A DNA stretch of 28,305 nt from contig CAZMRW010000059.1 of assembly GCA_964568805.1 (NCBI GenBank), positions 1 through 28,305 of the forward strand. The letters are read 5' to 3'. Shown here in pieces: positions 7,511 through 14,742 of this stretch; the stretch's first letter is position 1, and each line of letters starts with the position of its first letter. Under the pieces are notes generated by a model that was not told the origin of the DNA, did not search any database, and saw only the letters and a program-made list of their open reading frames with translations. The position numbers and the translations under genes were made by a program. Source of the DNA: CAZMRW01 sp964568805. Its GTDB lineage: Bacteria > Pseudomonadota > Gammaproteobacteria > Methylococcales > Methylomonadaceae.

Positions 7511-7764
7511 TAAAAAAACCTGTTCTTACGTAAATCCCGCACAAAATCCTCTACCGATTCTATCTCATCACGGTCAGCCCAGATACCAAACAAGCCGCTC
7601 TCTTTTTTAGCTTTATTGCCATCGGCTTCATTGCCGTTTTCATAAGGAACGAGTTTCGCGCAGGGTTTTCCGCGAAAAGTGATTACCACATTTTCTCCGC
7701 GGCTGACGGCGTCAAGGAGCTCTTTAGAATGAATCCTGAGTTCTTTTGCAGTCGCTTTCATCAT
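7510..7764 (-). CDS. Phd/YefM-type antitoxin paired with the PIN toxin
   Basis: The 84-aa product has the Phd-fold N-terminal DNA-binding domain (KELRIHSKELLDAVSRGE, then VVITFRGKPCAKLVP) and a charged C-terminal tail rich in Glu, Asp and Lys that would wrap the toxin. It presumably represses its own promoter and neutralises the downstream PIN toxin. Start: two adjacent ATG codons at the N-terminus; I use the first. A promoter candidate lies at 7793-7821. Confidence 0.85.
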   Translation of the reverse strand: MMKATAKELRIHSKELLDAVSRGENVVITFRGKPCAKLVPYENGNEADGNKAKKESGLFGIWADRDEIESVEDFVRDLRKNRFF

Positions 7765-7792
7765 AGTTCTGCCAGTTAAGTTGCAACTCTAA

Positions 7793-7821
7793 AGTATGAA
7801 CTTGGAATCATAAAACGTCAA
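7793..7821 (-). promoter_or_regulatory. Candidate promoter of the toxin-antitoxin operon
   Basis: On the minus strand TTGACG (7816-7821) and CATACT (7793-7798) are 17 nt apart. A GTTGAT/ATCAAC inverted repeat (7829-7843) lies just upstream and overlaps the end of the HerA-like gene. It could be an operator half-site or a short terminator stem. Confidence 0.4.
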
Positions 7822-7838
7822 CAAGCCTGTTGATACAA

Positions 7839-9311
7839 TCAACGCCGCCCGCCCAGCAGCGACCCCAAGACGCCCCTTATAATCTGCCGGCCGACCTGGC
7901 TGCCGATACTGCGCGCGGCGCTTTTCAACAGGGCTTCGGTGGCGGTTTCACGGGTGCGGGGCCGACTGGCTGCAGCCGGACGCGTTTTTGTGACTTTGGC
8001 TTCAATTTCTTCGAGGTCATCGGCAGCGAACTCCTGGCTTTTTTGCTTGAGCAGTTCGTACGCGGATTCCCGGTCAAGCTCCTGCTCATAGCGTCCGTAA
8101 TAGGGTGAACGGCTGATCATCTCTTTGCGCTGGGCGTCGGTTACCGGTCCTATTTGCGACTCGGGCGGACGAATCAGGATGCGTTCAACCGGTGTCGGAC
8201 TGCCGTCATGATCCAGTACGGAAACCAGCGCTTCGCCTTTTTTCAGTTCCTGAATCGCGGCTTCCGTATCGATCTTCGGGTTACTGCGGAAGGTGCCGGC
8301 GACGCTTTTGACGACAGCCTGGTCTTTCGGAGTAAACGCTCTTAACGCATGCTGGATTTTCAATCCCAACTGGCCCAGTACATCTTCGGGAATATCCAGC
8401 GGGCTTTGACTGATAAAATAAACGCCGACGCCTTTGGAGCGGATCAGTCTGACGATCTGTTCGATTTTGTCGGTCAATGCCTTGGGCGCCTGATCGAAAA
8501 GGAGATGCGCCTCGTCGAAAAACAGGACCAATTTCGGACGGTCGGAATCGCCGACTTCCGGCAGGTTTTCGAATAGTTCGGCCAGCAGCCAGAGTAAAAA
8601 AGTGGCATACAGACGGGGTGATTTGGTGGTCAATTCGGTCGCATCCAGAATGCTGATGATGCCGTTGCCGGAAAAATCGGTTTTATACAAATCATCGAGG
8701 TTAAGGGCGGGTTCGCCGAAGAAATTTTCCGCGCCCTGCTGTTCCAGCACCAGCAATTGCCGTTGTATGGCGCCCAGGCTGGCGCCGGCAATGGTGCCAT
8801 ATTCGGCTTGAAGGTCTTTGGCTTGCTCGCCCATCCAGGTCAGCATCGCGCGGAGGTCTTTTAAATCGAGCAATAACAGGCCGTTGTCATCGGCGATTTT
8901 GAAGCAGCTGTAGAGTACGCCGGATTGGACGTCGTTGAGTTCCAAAAGATTGCCGAGCAATAACGGTCCCATATCGGATATGGTGGTTCGCACCGGATGT
9001 CCGTTTTTTCCGAAAACATCCCAGAATACAACCGGGTTGCCGCGATGCTGGAAACCGTCAATGCCGATCTGCTGGATGCGTTCGGCGATTTTGTCATTAG
9101 GCTGGCCGGGTAATGCAATGCCGGACAAATCGCCTTTGATGTCGGCAAGAAAAACGGGGACGCCGATACGCGAATAAGCTTCCGCCAGAATCTGCAGGGT
9201 GACTGTTTTACCGGTTCCGGTTGCTCCCGAAATCATGCCGTGGCGATTACCCATGGCCGCATTCATGAGGACTTTAGCGCCATTTTGTCCGCCGATTATT
9301 ATTTCTTGCAT
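7839..9311 (-). CDS. HerA-like DUF853 (YjgR-type) ATPase
   Basis: The 490-aa protein is a HerA/FtsK-superfamily ATPase of the DUF853 group, also described as helicase HerA-like, found as a single soluble protein in many proteobacteria. The cellular role is not established. Walker A is GATGTGKT (residues 29-36), Walker B is VLFFDEAHLL (D266, E267). Family segments VFLADIKGDLSG and YFISQSPLDIP are present. The C-terminus ends in a Gly- and Arg-rich tail. It diverges from the DUF6763 operon, with a 264-nt gap holding promoters. The toxin-antitoxin pair lies downstream on the same strand. Confidence 0.88.
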   Translation of the reverse strand: MQEIIIGGQNGAKVLMNAAMGNRHGMISGATGTGKTVTLQILAEAYSRIGVPVFLADIKGDLSGIALPGQPNDKIAERIQQIGIDGFQHRGNPVVFWDVFGKNGHPVRTTISDMGPLLLGNLLELNDVQSGVLYSCFKIADDNGLLLLDLKDLRAMLTWMGEQAKDLQAEYGTIAGASLGAIQRQLLVLEQQGAENFFGEPALNLDDLYKTDFSGNGIISILDATELTTKSPRLYATFLLWLLAELFENLPEVGDSDRPKLVLFFDEAHLLFDQAPKALTDKIEQIVRLIRSKGVGVYFISQSPLDIPEDVLGQLGLKIQHALRAFTPKDQAVVKSVAGTFRSNPKIDTEAAIQELKKGEALVSVLDHDGSPTPVERILIRPPESQIGPVTDAQRKEMISRSPYYGRYEQELDRESAYELLKQKSQEFAADDLEEIEAKVTKTRPAAASRPRTRETATEALLKSAARSIGSQVGRQIIRGVLGSLLGGRR

Positions 9312-9368
9312 CGTAGATATTCCTCTGTTTCAATGGGAGTAATTCAAGCATCGTAGCATAGCGCAGTC

Positions 9369-9397
9369 TTGCAAGAAAGCGGCACTTCCTCTATAAA
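9369..9397 (+). promoter_or_regulatory. Promoter of the DUF6763-metA-guaD unit
   Basis: TTGCAA (9369-9374) and TATAAA (9392-9397) are 17 nt apart, close to sigma70 consensus. It would give a leader of about 170 nt ahead of the gene at 9576. Nothing in the leader matches a riboswitch I know. Confidence 0.5.
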
Positions 9398-9575
9398 TAT
9401 AGGCACTAAAAGCTTGGTGGAGCCGGATGTTCATTGCGAACTTTACTAAGTATTGATTAAATGACAAACAGTAATCGGATACGGCCATCGGCGACTATCA
9501 AGGCAAGATTGTAGCGGTGTCTCTATCCCCTTTATTACGCTCGGAATTTTAAAATTTATTATTGAGGTAACTATC

Positions 9576-9875
9576 ATGGCAACTGTAGCAGATCCCATTG
9601 TCGGCAGCTGGTACAAGGATGTGGAAAACAACCTGAAATTTAAAGTGATCAACATCGAGGATAGCGACGATTCGATCGAGGTTCAATATCTTGACGGCGA
9701 CATAGGCGAGTATGATCATGAAAGCTGGTATAACTCTACATTTGATTATATCGAGGACCCGGAGGACTGGAGCGCGCCTTTTGACGATATCGAGAGCGAT
9801 GATCTGGGCTATTCGGACCCCGACGAGCACAGACCTAACCCTGAAGACCTGGACATAGAAGATTATCTGGATTAA
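9576..9875 (+). CDS. DUF6763 family small acidic protein
   Basis: The 99-aa protein is strongly acidic and matches what I know of DUF6763, a gammaproteobacterial family of unknown function: PIVGSWYKD near the N-terminus, a central VQYLDGDI, then a WYNS and PEDWSAPFDDIE stretch and a DLGYSD motif. No catalytic site is evident. The acidic tail could mimic nucleic acid or bind a basic partner, but that is a guess. GAGG lies about 8 nt before the ATG. It is the first gene of a compact plus-strand unit with an ATPase gene, metA and guaD. Confidence 0.75.
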   Translation: MATVADPIVGSWYKDVENNLKFKVINIEDSDDSIEVQYLDGDIGEYDHESWYNSTFDYIEDPEDWSAPFDDIESDDLGYSDPDEHRPNPEDLDIEDYLD

Positions 9876-9888
9876 TTTGGAACCGTAT

Positions 9889-10734
9889 ATGAAAATGAGT
9901 CCACAGGAGTTTCTGGACTGGCAATCGAAACGCATCACTTTATTGGCAATGTCCGGCGCCGGTAAAACGACCCTGGCTAATAAATTGCCGAAGGCCAATT
10001 GGTTTCATTACTCAGGAGATTACCGGATTGGTACAAAATACCTGAAGGAACCGATAATGGATAATATCAAACGCCAGGCAATGGCTGTCCCGTTTTTGCG
10101 CGAATTACTGCTTTCCGATTCTATTTATATCGGGAGCAAGATTACCGTCGAAAATCTTGCCCCGGTTTCCAGTTTTCTAGGCAAACTGGGTAATCCGGAG
10201 TTAGGCGGCTTGCCATTGCAGGAATTCAAGCGGAGGCAAAAACTCCATCATCAGGCCGAAGTGGCTGCAATGTACGATGTCCCCGATTTTATTCACAAAG
10301 CGGAAGACATCTACGGTTATAGACACTTTATTAACGATGCCGGCGGCAGCATATGCGAACTGGATTGCCCGGAAGTATTGGAAACATTGGCAAGGCACAC
10401 GTTGATCGTTTATATCAAAATACCCAAGACGCTGGAACAGACCATCATTGAACGTTCCAGGACCGATCCTAAGCCGCTTTATTATCGGGAAGAATTTCTC
10501 GATGAAAAACTGTCTGAGTTTATGCGGTTGAAAAATTATGCCAGTTCCGATGAAATCCCGCCCGATAAGTTTGTGTCCTGGGTTTTTCCTGAATTATTTA
10601 AATCAAGAGTGCCTCGCTATGAAGCGATTGCCAAACAGTACGGGTATACGGTGGAAGCCGATGATGCCGAGAAAGTCAAAACCGAGGATGACTTCATCCG
10701 GTTGATCGCCGATGCAATCGCAAAACAGCCATGA
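9889..10734 (+). CDS. P-loop ATPase/kinase-like protein of unknown function
   Basis: The 281-aa protein has a Walker A motif, AMSGAGKTTLANKL, close to the N-terminus, and a basic C-terminal half with ERSRTDPKPLYYREEFL. This resembles small nucleoside- or shikimate-kinase-like P-loop proteins. An INDAGGS segment may be the catalytic or second nucleotide-binding region. I cannot name a substrate. I chose the ATG at 9889; an in-frame TTG at 9877 and an ATG at 9895 are alternatives and no site has a strong ribosome-binding sequence. It begins 13 nt after the DUF6763 gene and ends 19 nt before metA, so the genes are probably cotranscribed. Confidence 0.65.
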   Translation: MKMSPQEFLDWQSKRITLLAMSGAGKTTLANKLPKANWFHYSGDYRIGTKYLKEPIMDNIKRQAMAVPFLRELLLSDSIYIGSKITVENLAPVSSFLGKLGNPELGGLPLQEFKRRQKLHHQAEVAAMYDVPDFIHKAEDIYGYRHFINDAGGSICELDCPEVLETLARHTLIVYIKIPKTLEQTIIERSRTDPKPLYYREEFLDEKLSEFMRLKNYASSDEIPPDKFVSWVFPELFKSRVPRYEAIAKQYGYTVEADDAEKVKTEDDFIRLIADAIAKQP

Positions 10735-10753
10735 TAATAACCGGGTTTAAATT

Positions 10754-11818
10754 ATGCCATTAGTTGCTCATACCGAGTTGCCGACATTTCAGCGGTTGCG
10801 GGAAGAAGGTGAAGAAATACTGGCGCCTGACCGCGCCAGCCATCAGGATATCCGGGAAATGCATATCGGCCTGCTGAATATCATGCCCGACGCCGCTCTG
10901 GAAGCGACTGAAAGGCAGTTTTTCCGGCTGGTGGGCGCCTGTAATCAGATCGTTCAATTTCATGTGCATCCTTTTACGATTGAGGGACTGACAAGAAGTG
11001 AGAGTGCACAAGCGCATATAGACAGGTATTACGAACCGTTTGAAAAAATCAAACAGGATGGACTGGATGCTCTGATTATCAGCGGCGCAAACGTCACTCA
11101 CCCCAGATTACCCGACGAAGATTTCTGGATGCCGTTAACGGAGGTTTTTACCTGGGCCAAGGAAAATGTGACTTCGGTGCTTTGCTCGTGTCTGGCGACA
11201 CATGCCTTGATCCAGTATTGCTACGGCATTGAACGGACTCGTTTACCTGCTAAACGCTGGGGAGTATTCGCACATAGATTGACCGATCGCACCCATCCGC
11301 TAGTTGCGGAGATCAATACCCGTTTTGATGTGCCTCATTCCCGCTTTAATGAAATTTTTCAAGACGACATGGAGCGCCGGGGGCTTAAGGTGCTGGCGGT
11401 AAGTAAAGAAGCAGGAGTGCATCTGGCAGTGAGTCCTGACGGTTTTCGCACCGTCTTTTTTCAGGGGCATCCCGAGTATGATGATGTCAGTCTGCTCAAA
11501 GAATACAAAAGGGAAGCGCTGCGATATTATCATGGCGAAATTAACGACTATCCGCCTTTTCCGGAGAATTATTTTAATGCGGCTGCCCAGCAAATTTTTT
11601 CGGACTATCGGCAGCACGTTATTTCGGCAAGAGAATCCGGGCGGAGTCTTGACGAGTTTCCTGAAAAGCAGGTGCTGGAACATATCGATAACACTTGGCG
11701 GGATACGGCAAAAGCCGTGTTCAACAATTGGCTGGGGAAAATTTATCAGCTGACCAACCAGGATCGGCGGTTGCCGTTTATGGAAGGCATAGACCCGAAC
11801 AATCCCCTGGGGTTATAG
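10754..11818 (+). CDS. metA: MetA-family homoserine O-acyltransferase (probably succinyltransferase)
   Basis: MetA-family enzymes acylate homoserine, the committed step towards methionine. The 354-aa protein has the family segment LNIMPDAALEATERQFFRL and the C-terminal catalytic GHPEYD (H239, E241). The nucleophile Cys should be C146, judged by its distance to the following YGI, but its setting is unusual: CSCLATHA where E. coli-type enzymes have CWGAQA or similar. Whether it uses succinyl- or acetyl-CoA, or even acts on homoserine, cannot be fixed from sequence by eye. The stop abuts the ATG of guaD with no gap. Confidence 0.82.
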   Translation: MPLVAHTELPTFQRLREEGEEILAPDRASHQDIREMHIGLLNIMPDAALEATERQFFRLVGACNQIVQFHVHPFTIEGLTRSESAQAHIDRYYEPFEKIKQDGLDALIISGANVTHPRLPDEDFWMPLTEVFTWAKENVTSVLCSCLATHALIQYCYGIERTRLPAKRWGVFAHRLTDRTHPLVAEINTRFDVPHSRFNEIFQDDMERRGLKVLAVSKEAGVHLAVSPDGFRTVFFQGHPEYDDVSLLKEYKREALRYYHGEINDYPPFPENYFNAAAQQIFSDYRQHVISARESGRSLDEFPEKQVLEHIDNTWRDTAKAVFNNWLGKIYQLTNQDRRLPFMEGIDPNNPLGL

Positions 11819-12283
11819 ATGGACGAAAAATTCCTGCAACAGGCCATCGATCTCGCTGTCGAAAATGTCAGCACAGGGGGTGGGCCTTATGGAGCGATAA
11901 TCGTCAAGGATAATCAAGTGATAGCAACCAGCGGCAATCTGGTTACGCAAACGCTTGATCCCACCGCGCATGCAGAGATCATGGCGATCAGACTGGCTTG
12001 CCGGAGGCTGAACGATTTTCAGCTGAATGGCTGCGTACTGTATACGAGCTGCGAGCCCTGTCCGATGTGCCTGGGTGCAATTTATTGGGCCAGACTGGCA
12101 AAAGTCTTTTTTGCCTGCAATCGCAACGATGCAGCCGCGGCTGATTTTGATGACAGTTTTATCTATGACGAGATAGCCGTTTCGCCTTCAGAACGCAGCA
12201 TTGCCATGCTGCATCTAAACCTTCCCGACTCCCGGCTACCCTTTCAGCTCTGGGCGGAAAAAGACGACAAGGTGCCTTATTGA
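11819..12283 (+). CDS. guaD: Guanine deaminase (cytidine deaminase-like fold)
   Basis: This 154-aa zinc deaminase matches the Bacillus-type guanine deaminase closely: GGPYGAIIVKD, DPTAHAEIMAIR with zinc ligand H51 and catalytic E53, TSCEPCPMCLGAIYWAR with C81 and C84 as the other zinc ligands, and DDSFIYDEI near the C-terminus, which is a GuaD feature not expected in TadA. It converts guanine to xanthine. The ATG directly follows the metA stop, so it is translationally linked. Its end overlaps by 7 nt the end of the convergent gene on the minus strand. Confidence 0.88.
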   Translation: MDEKFLQQAIDLAVENVSTGGGPYGAIIVKDNQVIATSGNLVTQTLDPTAHAEIMAIRLACRRLNDFQLNGCVLYTSCEPCPMCLGAIYWARLAKVFFACNRNDAAAADFDDSFIYDEIAVSPSERSIAMLHLNLPDSRLPFQLWAEKDDKVPY

Positions 12284-12852
12284 GGAGGCGGTGTTGCCGA
12301 CTGAGGTGCCGCCGTATCCGATTGAGCGCCCGGCATATCCGATGACGGAGACGGAGCAGTCGATTGAGGAGAACTGTCCGATTGAGGGATTGGGGGCTCT
12401 GCTTGAGGAGCAGCCGTGTCCGGCTGTGCATCGGAAGCAGTTGTTTCCGGTTTTTTATCGGCCACCTTAATCAGCCAACCTTCCTTTTCATAACACCCTA
12501 ATTCTGCTTTGACGATACTATCGATTCTGACGAATTTGCCGGTTAAACTGGCGGGCAGTTTGGCCTTAATTCGATGAAAAGTAGTAGTGCTTTCGACGGT
12601 GAAGTTGATCTTTTCTTGTTTGCCGGTCAGCTTGAGAGTTTTAGGATCGGACCAGACAGAAATTTTAAACTCAAATTCGGATTCCGGCGCCACCTCGATT
12701 TTATCGGGCTCTTTGTATTCGGGAAGAGAAAAATCGGTATACTTGGGCTTTTTACAAAGATTCTCGGCTATATCTTCCTCATAGGCAAATGCAGTGCCGG
12801 TCATTAAAACGGCAGCAATGGGCAATGCAAATTTTATTATTTTTGTTTTCAT
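12277..12852 (-). CDS. Exported protein with Pro/Gln-rich tail, function unknown
   Basis: The 191-aa product starts with MKTKIIKF and a hydrophobic stretch ending TAFA, a clear Sec signal peptide. The mature middle part (about residues 25-130) looks like a small beta-rich domain with two Cys (one in LCKK, one in LGCYEKEGW) that may form a disulfide. The last 55 residues are low-complexity, rich in Pro, Gln, Ser, Ala and Asp, with a repeated DTAAPQ motif, as in cell-wall or surface linkers. I chose the ATG at 12852 because GGTGG lies 7 nt upstream; another in-frame ATG sits 6 nt earlier. I do not recognise a family. Confidence 0.65.
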   Translation of the reverse strand: MKTKIIKFALPIAAVLMTGTAFAYEEDIAENLCKKPKYTDFSLPEYKEPDKIEVAPESEFEFKISVWSDPKTLKLTGKQEKINFTVESTTTFHRIKAKLPASLTGKFVRIDSIVKAELGCYEKEGWLIKVADKKPETTASDAQPDTAAPQAEPPIPQSDSSPQSTAPSPSSDMPGAQSDTAAPQSATPPPQ

Positions 12853-13321
12853 ATACATACCACCAATGAGATGTAAGTTATTTTAAGGAGTACCGATCAA
12901 ATCAGCGCCTCCGCAGTGCATGGCGTCACTGCCAAAATTAATGGCAAACCCAGTTTGCCATTGTTGACCGTTGAAAAATACAGCCCGGAATTATTCAACG
13001 GCACTTTAACACAATAAGCAAATCGAATAGTCACTTCCACCACTTTAAATATTTTTTAAGTTAAATTCAACAGTATTTATTGTGACGTTATTATGATGAC
13101 GCCGGATATGGCTTGCATAAGCTCTAAACAAGGGGTAATAAACCGATCGATGCAGTTGTTCCAGGTGCGATGAGCTGATTATATCAGCGTTGCCTGCGGC
13201 TCCGGGGCAGCCAGACATAAAGATCGCAAGCTTATGATGACAGGAATAAAATTTTTTATGCTTGGAATGGGGTTGTTGAAAAGCCTCCGGGACGACCGCT
13301 GATATCTTTCACCTGAAACGC
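12853..13321. other. Intergenic region with two hairpins and a coding-like remnant
   Basis: About 470 nt between the exported protein gene and purM. It holds two strong inverted repeats: 12940-12962 (10-bp perfect stem AATGGCAAAC/GTTTGCCATT, 3-nt loop) and 12968-13001 (8-bp CCGTTGAA/TTCAACGG). In the plus frame through 12895-13017 an open stretch encodes about 40 residues (…VTAKINGKPSLPLLTVEKY…, ending in TAA) that looks protein-like but has no start codon. It could be the tail of a lost gene. No full gene is seen. Confidence 0.4.
12940..12962. repeat. Perfect 10-bp inverted repeat
   Basis: AATGGCAAAC, loop CCA, GTTTGCCATT. No U-tract follows on either strand, so it is not a standard terminator. 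The second, weaker repeat at 12968-13001 starts 5 nt later. Confidence 0.55.
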
Positions 13322-13350
13322 TTGATGTCTTGTACAATATCCTTTATTTA
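13322..13350 (+). promoter_or_regulatory. Candidate purM promoter
   Basis: TTGATG (13322-13327) and TATTTA (13345-13350) are 17 nt apart and point at the start codon at 13371. TACAAT at 13333-13338 is an alternative -10 without a good -35. Confidence 0.3.
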
Positions 13351-13370
13351 CTTAACTTGAGAACACCACC

Positions 13371-14417
13371 TTGAGCGAGAAAAATCAAGAAAGCCTGAAT
13401 TATAAAAGCGCCGGAGTGGATATTGCCGCCGGCAATGCCCTGGTTGAACGCATCAAGCCGATTGCAGCCAAAACGCGCACTGCCGGCGTATTGGCAGGGT
13501 TGGGCGGGTTTGGTTCGATGTTCGAACTGCCGCTGGACCGTTACCGGAATCCTGTTCTGGTATCCGGCACCGACGGCGTCGGCACCAAACTGAAACTGGC
13601 GATGGATATGGCTGTCCATGATACCGTCGGCATCGATCTGGTTGCCATGTGCGTGAACGACATCATCGTGCAGGGAGCCGAACCGCTGTTTTTTCTCGAT
13701 TATTTTGCCACCGGCAAGCTCGATGTGGATACCGCCGCTGCGGTCATCGAAGGCATCGGCAAAGGTTGCGAACTGGCAGGGGCGGCGCTGGTTGGCGGTG
13801 AAACCGCCGAAATGCCCGGCATGTATGCCGATGGCGAGTATGACCTTGCCGGATTTTGCGTCGGTATCGTGGAAAAAGACAAGGCGCTTGACGGCAGCAA
13901 AGTCAAAGCGGGCGACAAACTGATCGGTATTGCATCCTCAGGCCCTCATTCCAACGGTTATTCGTTAATTCGTAAAATCCTGGCGCATAGCGGGTCCGCA
14001 TTAACCGATCCGTTCAACAGCAAAACATTGGGCGAGGCCTTGCTGGAACCGACCCGGATTTACGTCAAATCCTTGCTGTCGCTCATCGAAAAAGTCGATG
14101 TGCATGCCTTGGCCCATATTACCGGCGGCGGCATAACCGAAAACCTGCCGCGCGTGCTCCCCGATGGCATCGATGCGCATATCAGACGGTCGTCCTGGGC
14201 ATTTCCCGCCATTTTTCAATGGCTGCAGCAACAGGGACATGTCACCGACGCCGATATGCTGACGACTTTCAACTGTGGAATCGGCATGATCGTGTGTGTT
14301 GCACCTGAAGATGAAAAAGCGGCTGTCGAAGCATTGTCCGCAACAGGGGAACATGTTTTCACGATAGGCGAGTTGACGGTTGCCGAAGGCAAACCAAAGG
14401 TCGTGTATGGGTCATGA
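13371..14417 (+). CDS. purM: Phosphoribosylformylglycinamidine cyclo-ligase
   Basis: PurM closes the imidazole ring to give aminoimidazole ribotide, the fifth step of purine synthesis. The 348-aa protein shows YKSAGVDI at the N-terminus, GTDGVGTKLKLA, MCVNDI, GGETAEMPGMY and the later HITGGGITENLPR, all classic for the family. The start is a TTG at 13371, since the sequence homologous to PurM begins only a few codons later and no suitable ATG is present. In many gammaproteobacteria purN follows purM; here the next gene belongs to a sugar cluster and no purN is seen. Confidence 0.95.
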   Translation: MSEKNQESLNYKSAGVDIAAGNALVERIKPIAAKTRTAGVLAGLGGFGSMFELPLDRYRNPVLVSGTDGVGTKLKLAMDMAVHDTVGIDLVAMCVNDIIVQGAEPLFFLDYFATGKLDVDTAAAVIEGIGKGCELAGAALVGGETAEMPGMYADGEYDLAGFCVGIVEKDKALDGSKVKAGDKLIGIASSGPHSNGYSLIRKILAHSGSALTDPFNSKTLGEALLEPTRIYVKSLLSLIEKVDVHALAHITGGGITENLPRVLPDGIDAHIRRSSWAFPAIFQWLQQQGHVTDADMLTTFNCGIGMIVCVAPEDEKAAVEALSATGEHVFTIGELTVAEGKPKVVYGS

Positions 14418-14742
14418 AGGTGAAACCACAGTTCGAAGCACTTTTGCCCTATGACGGCTAGCTTGAAAGCCACCGGATGGTTCATTCAGTGATACCCGGG
14501 GCGTTTTCTACCAGAATTCGCAGGTTCGCGATAACGACTTGATCCTCCATGAACGCGGTGTATGGTATTAGAAAGGTAGGGCAACAGTCTTGTGGATAAC
14601 GCAACAAACTTTCCCAGACCGCACCGCCCCAAGTAATATCCGCATCAGCGTGTTCAAAAGCCCGATGATTGGGCAATACCGTATTGATTAATATCAACCA
14701 TTTCGTGGAATCGAAAAAAAATACAGGGGCTTGAAATAACAG
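14418..14742. other. Intergenic region between purM and the sugar cluster; possible gene remnant
   Basis: On the minus strand an uninterrupted frame occupies 14482-14742 and continues into the antisense of the epimerase gene. The part outside the epimerase reads like ordinary protein (Trp, Phe, Tyr and Pro well spread, ending near ENAPGITE), so it may be the 3' piece of a gene cut off by arrival of the cluster. On the plus strand, TTGAT-TAAT-ATCAA (14684-14697) is a small inverted repeat that could be an operator. A 15-codon frame starting in the purM stop (ATGA at 14414) ends at 14461. No complete gene is supported. Confidence 0.35.
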
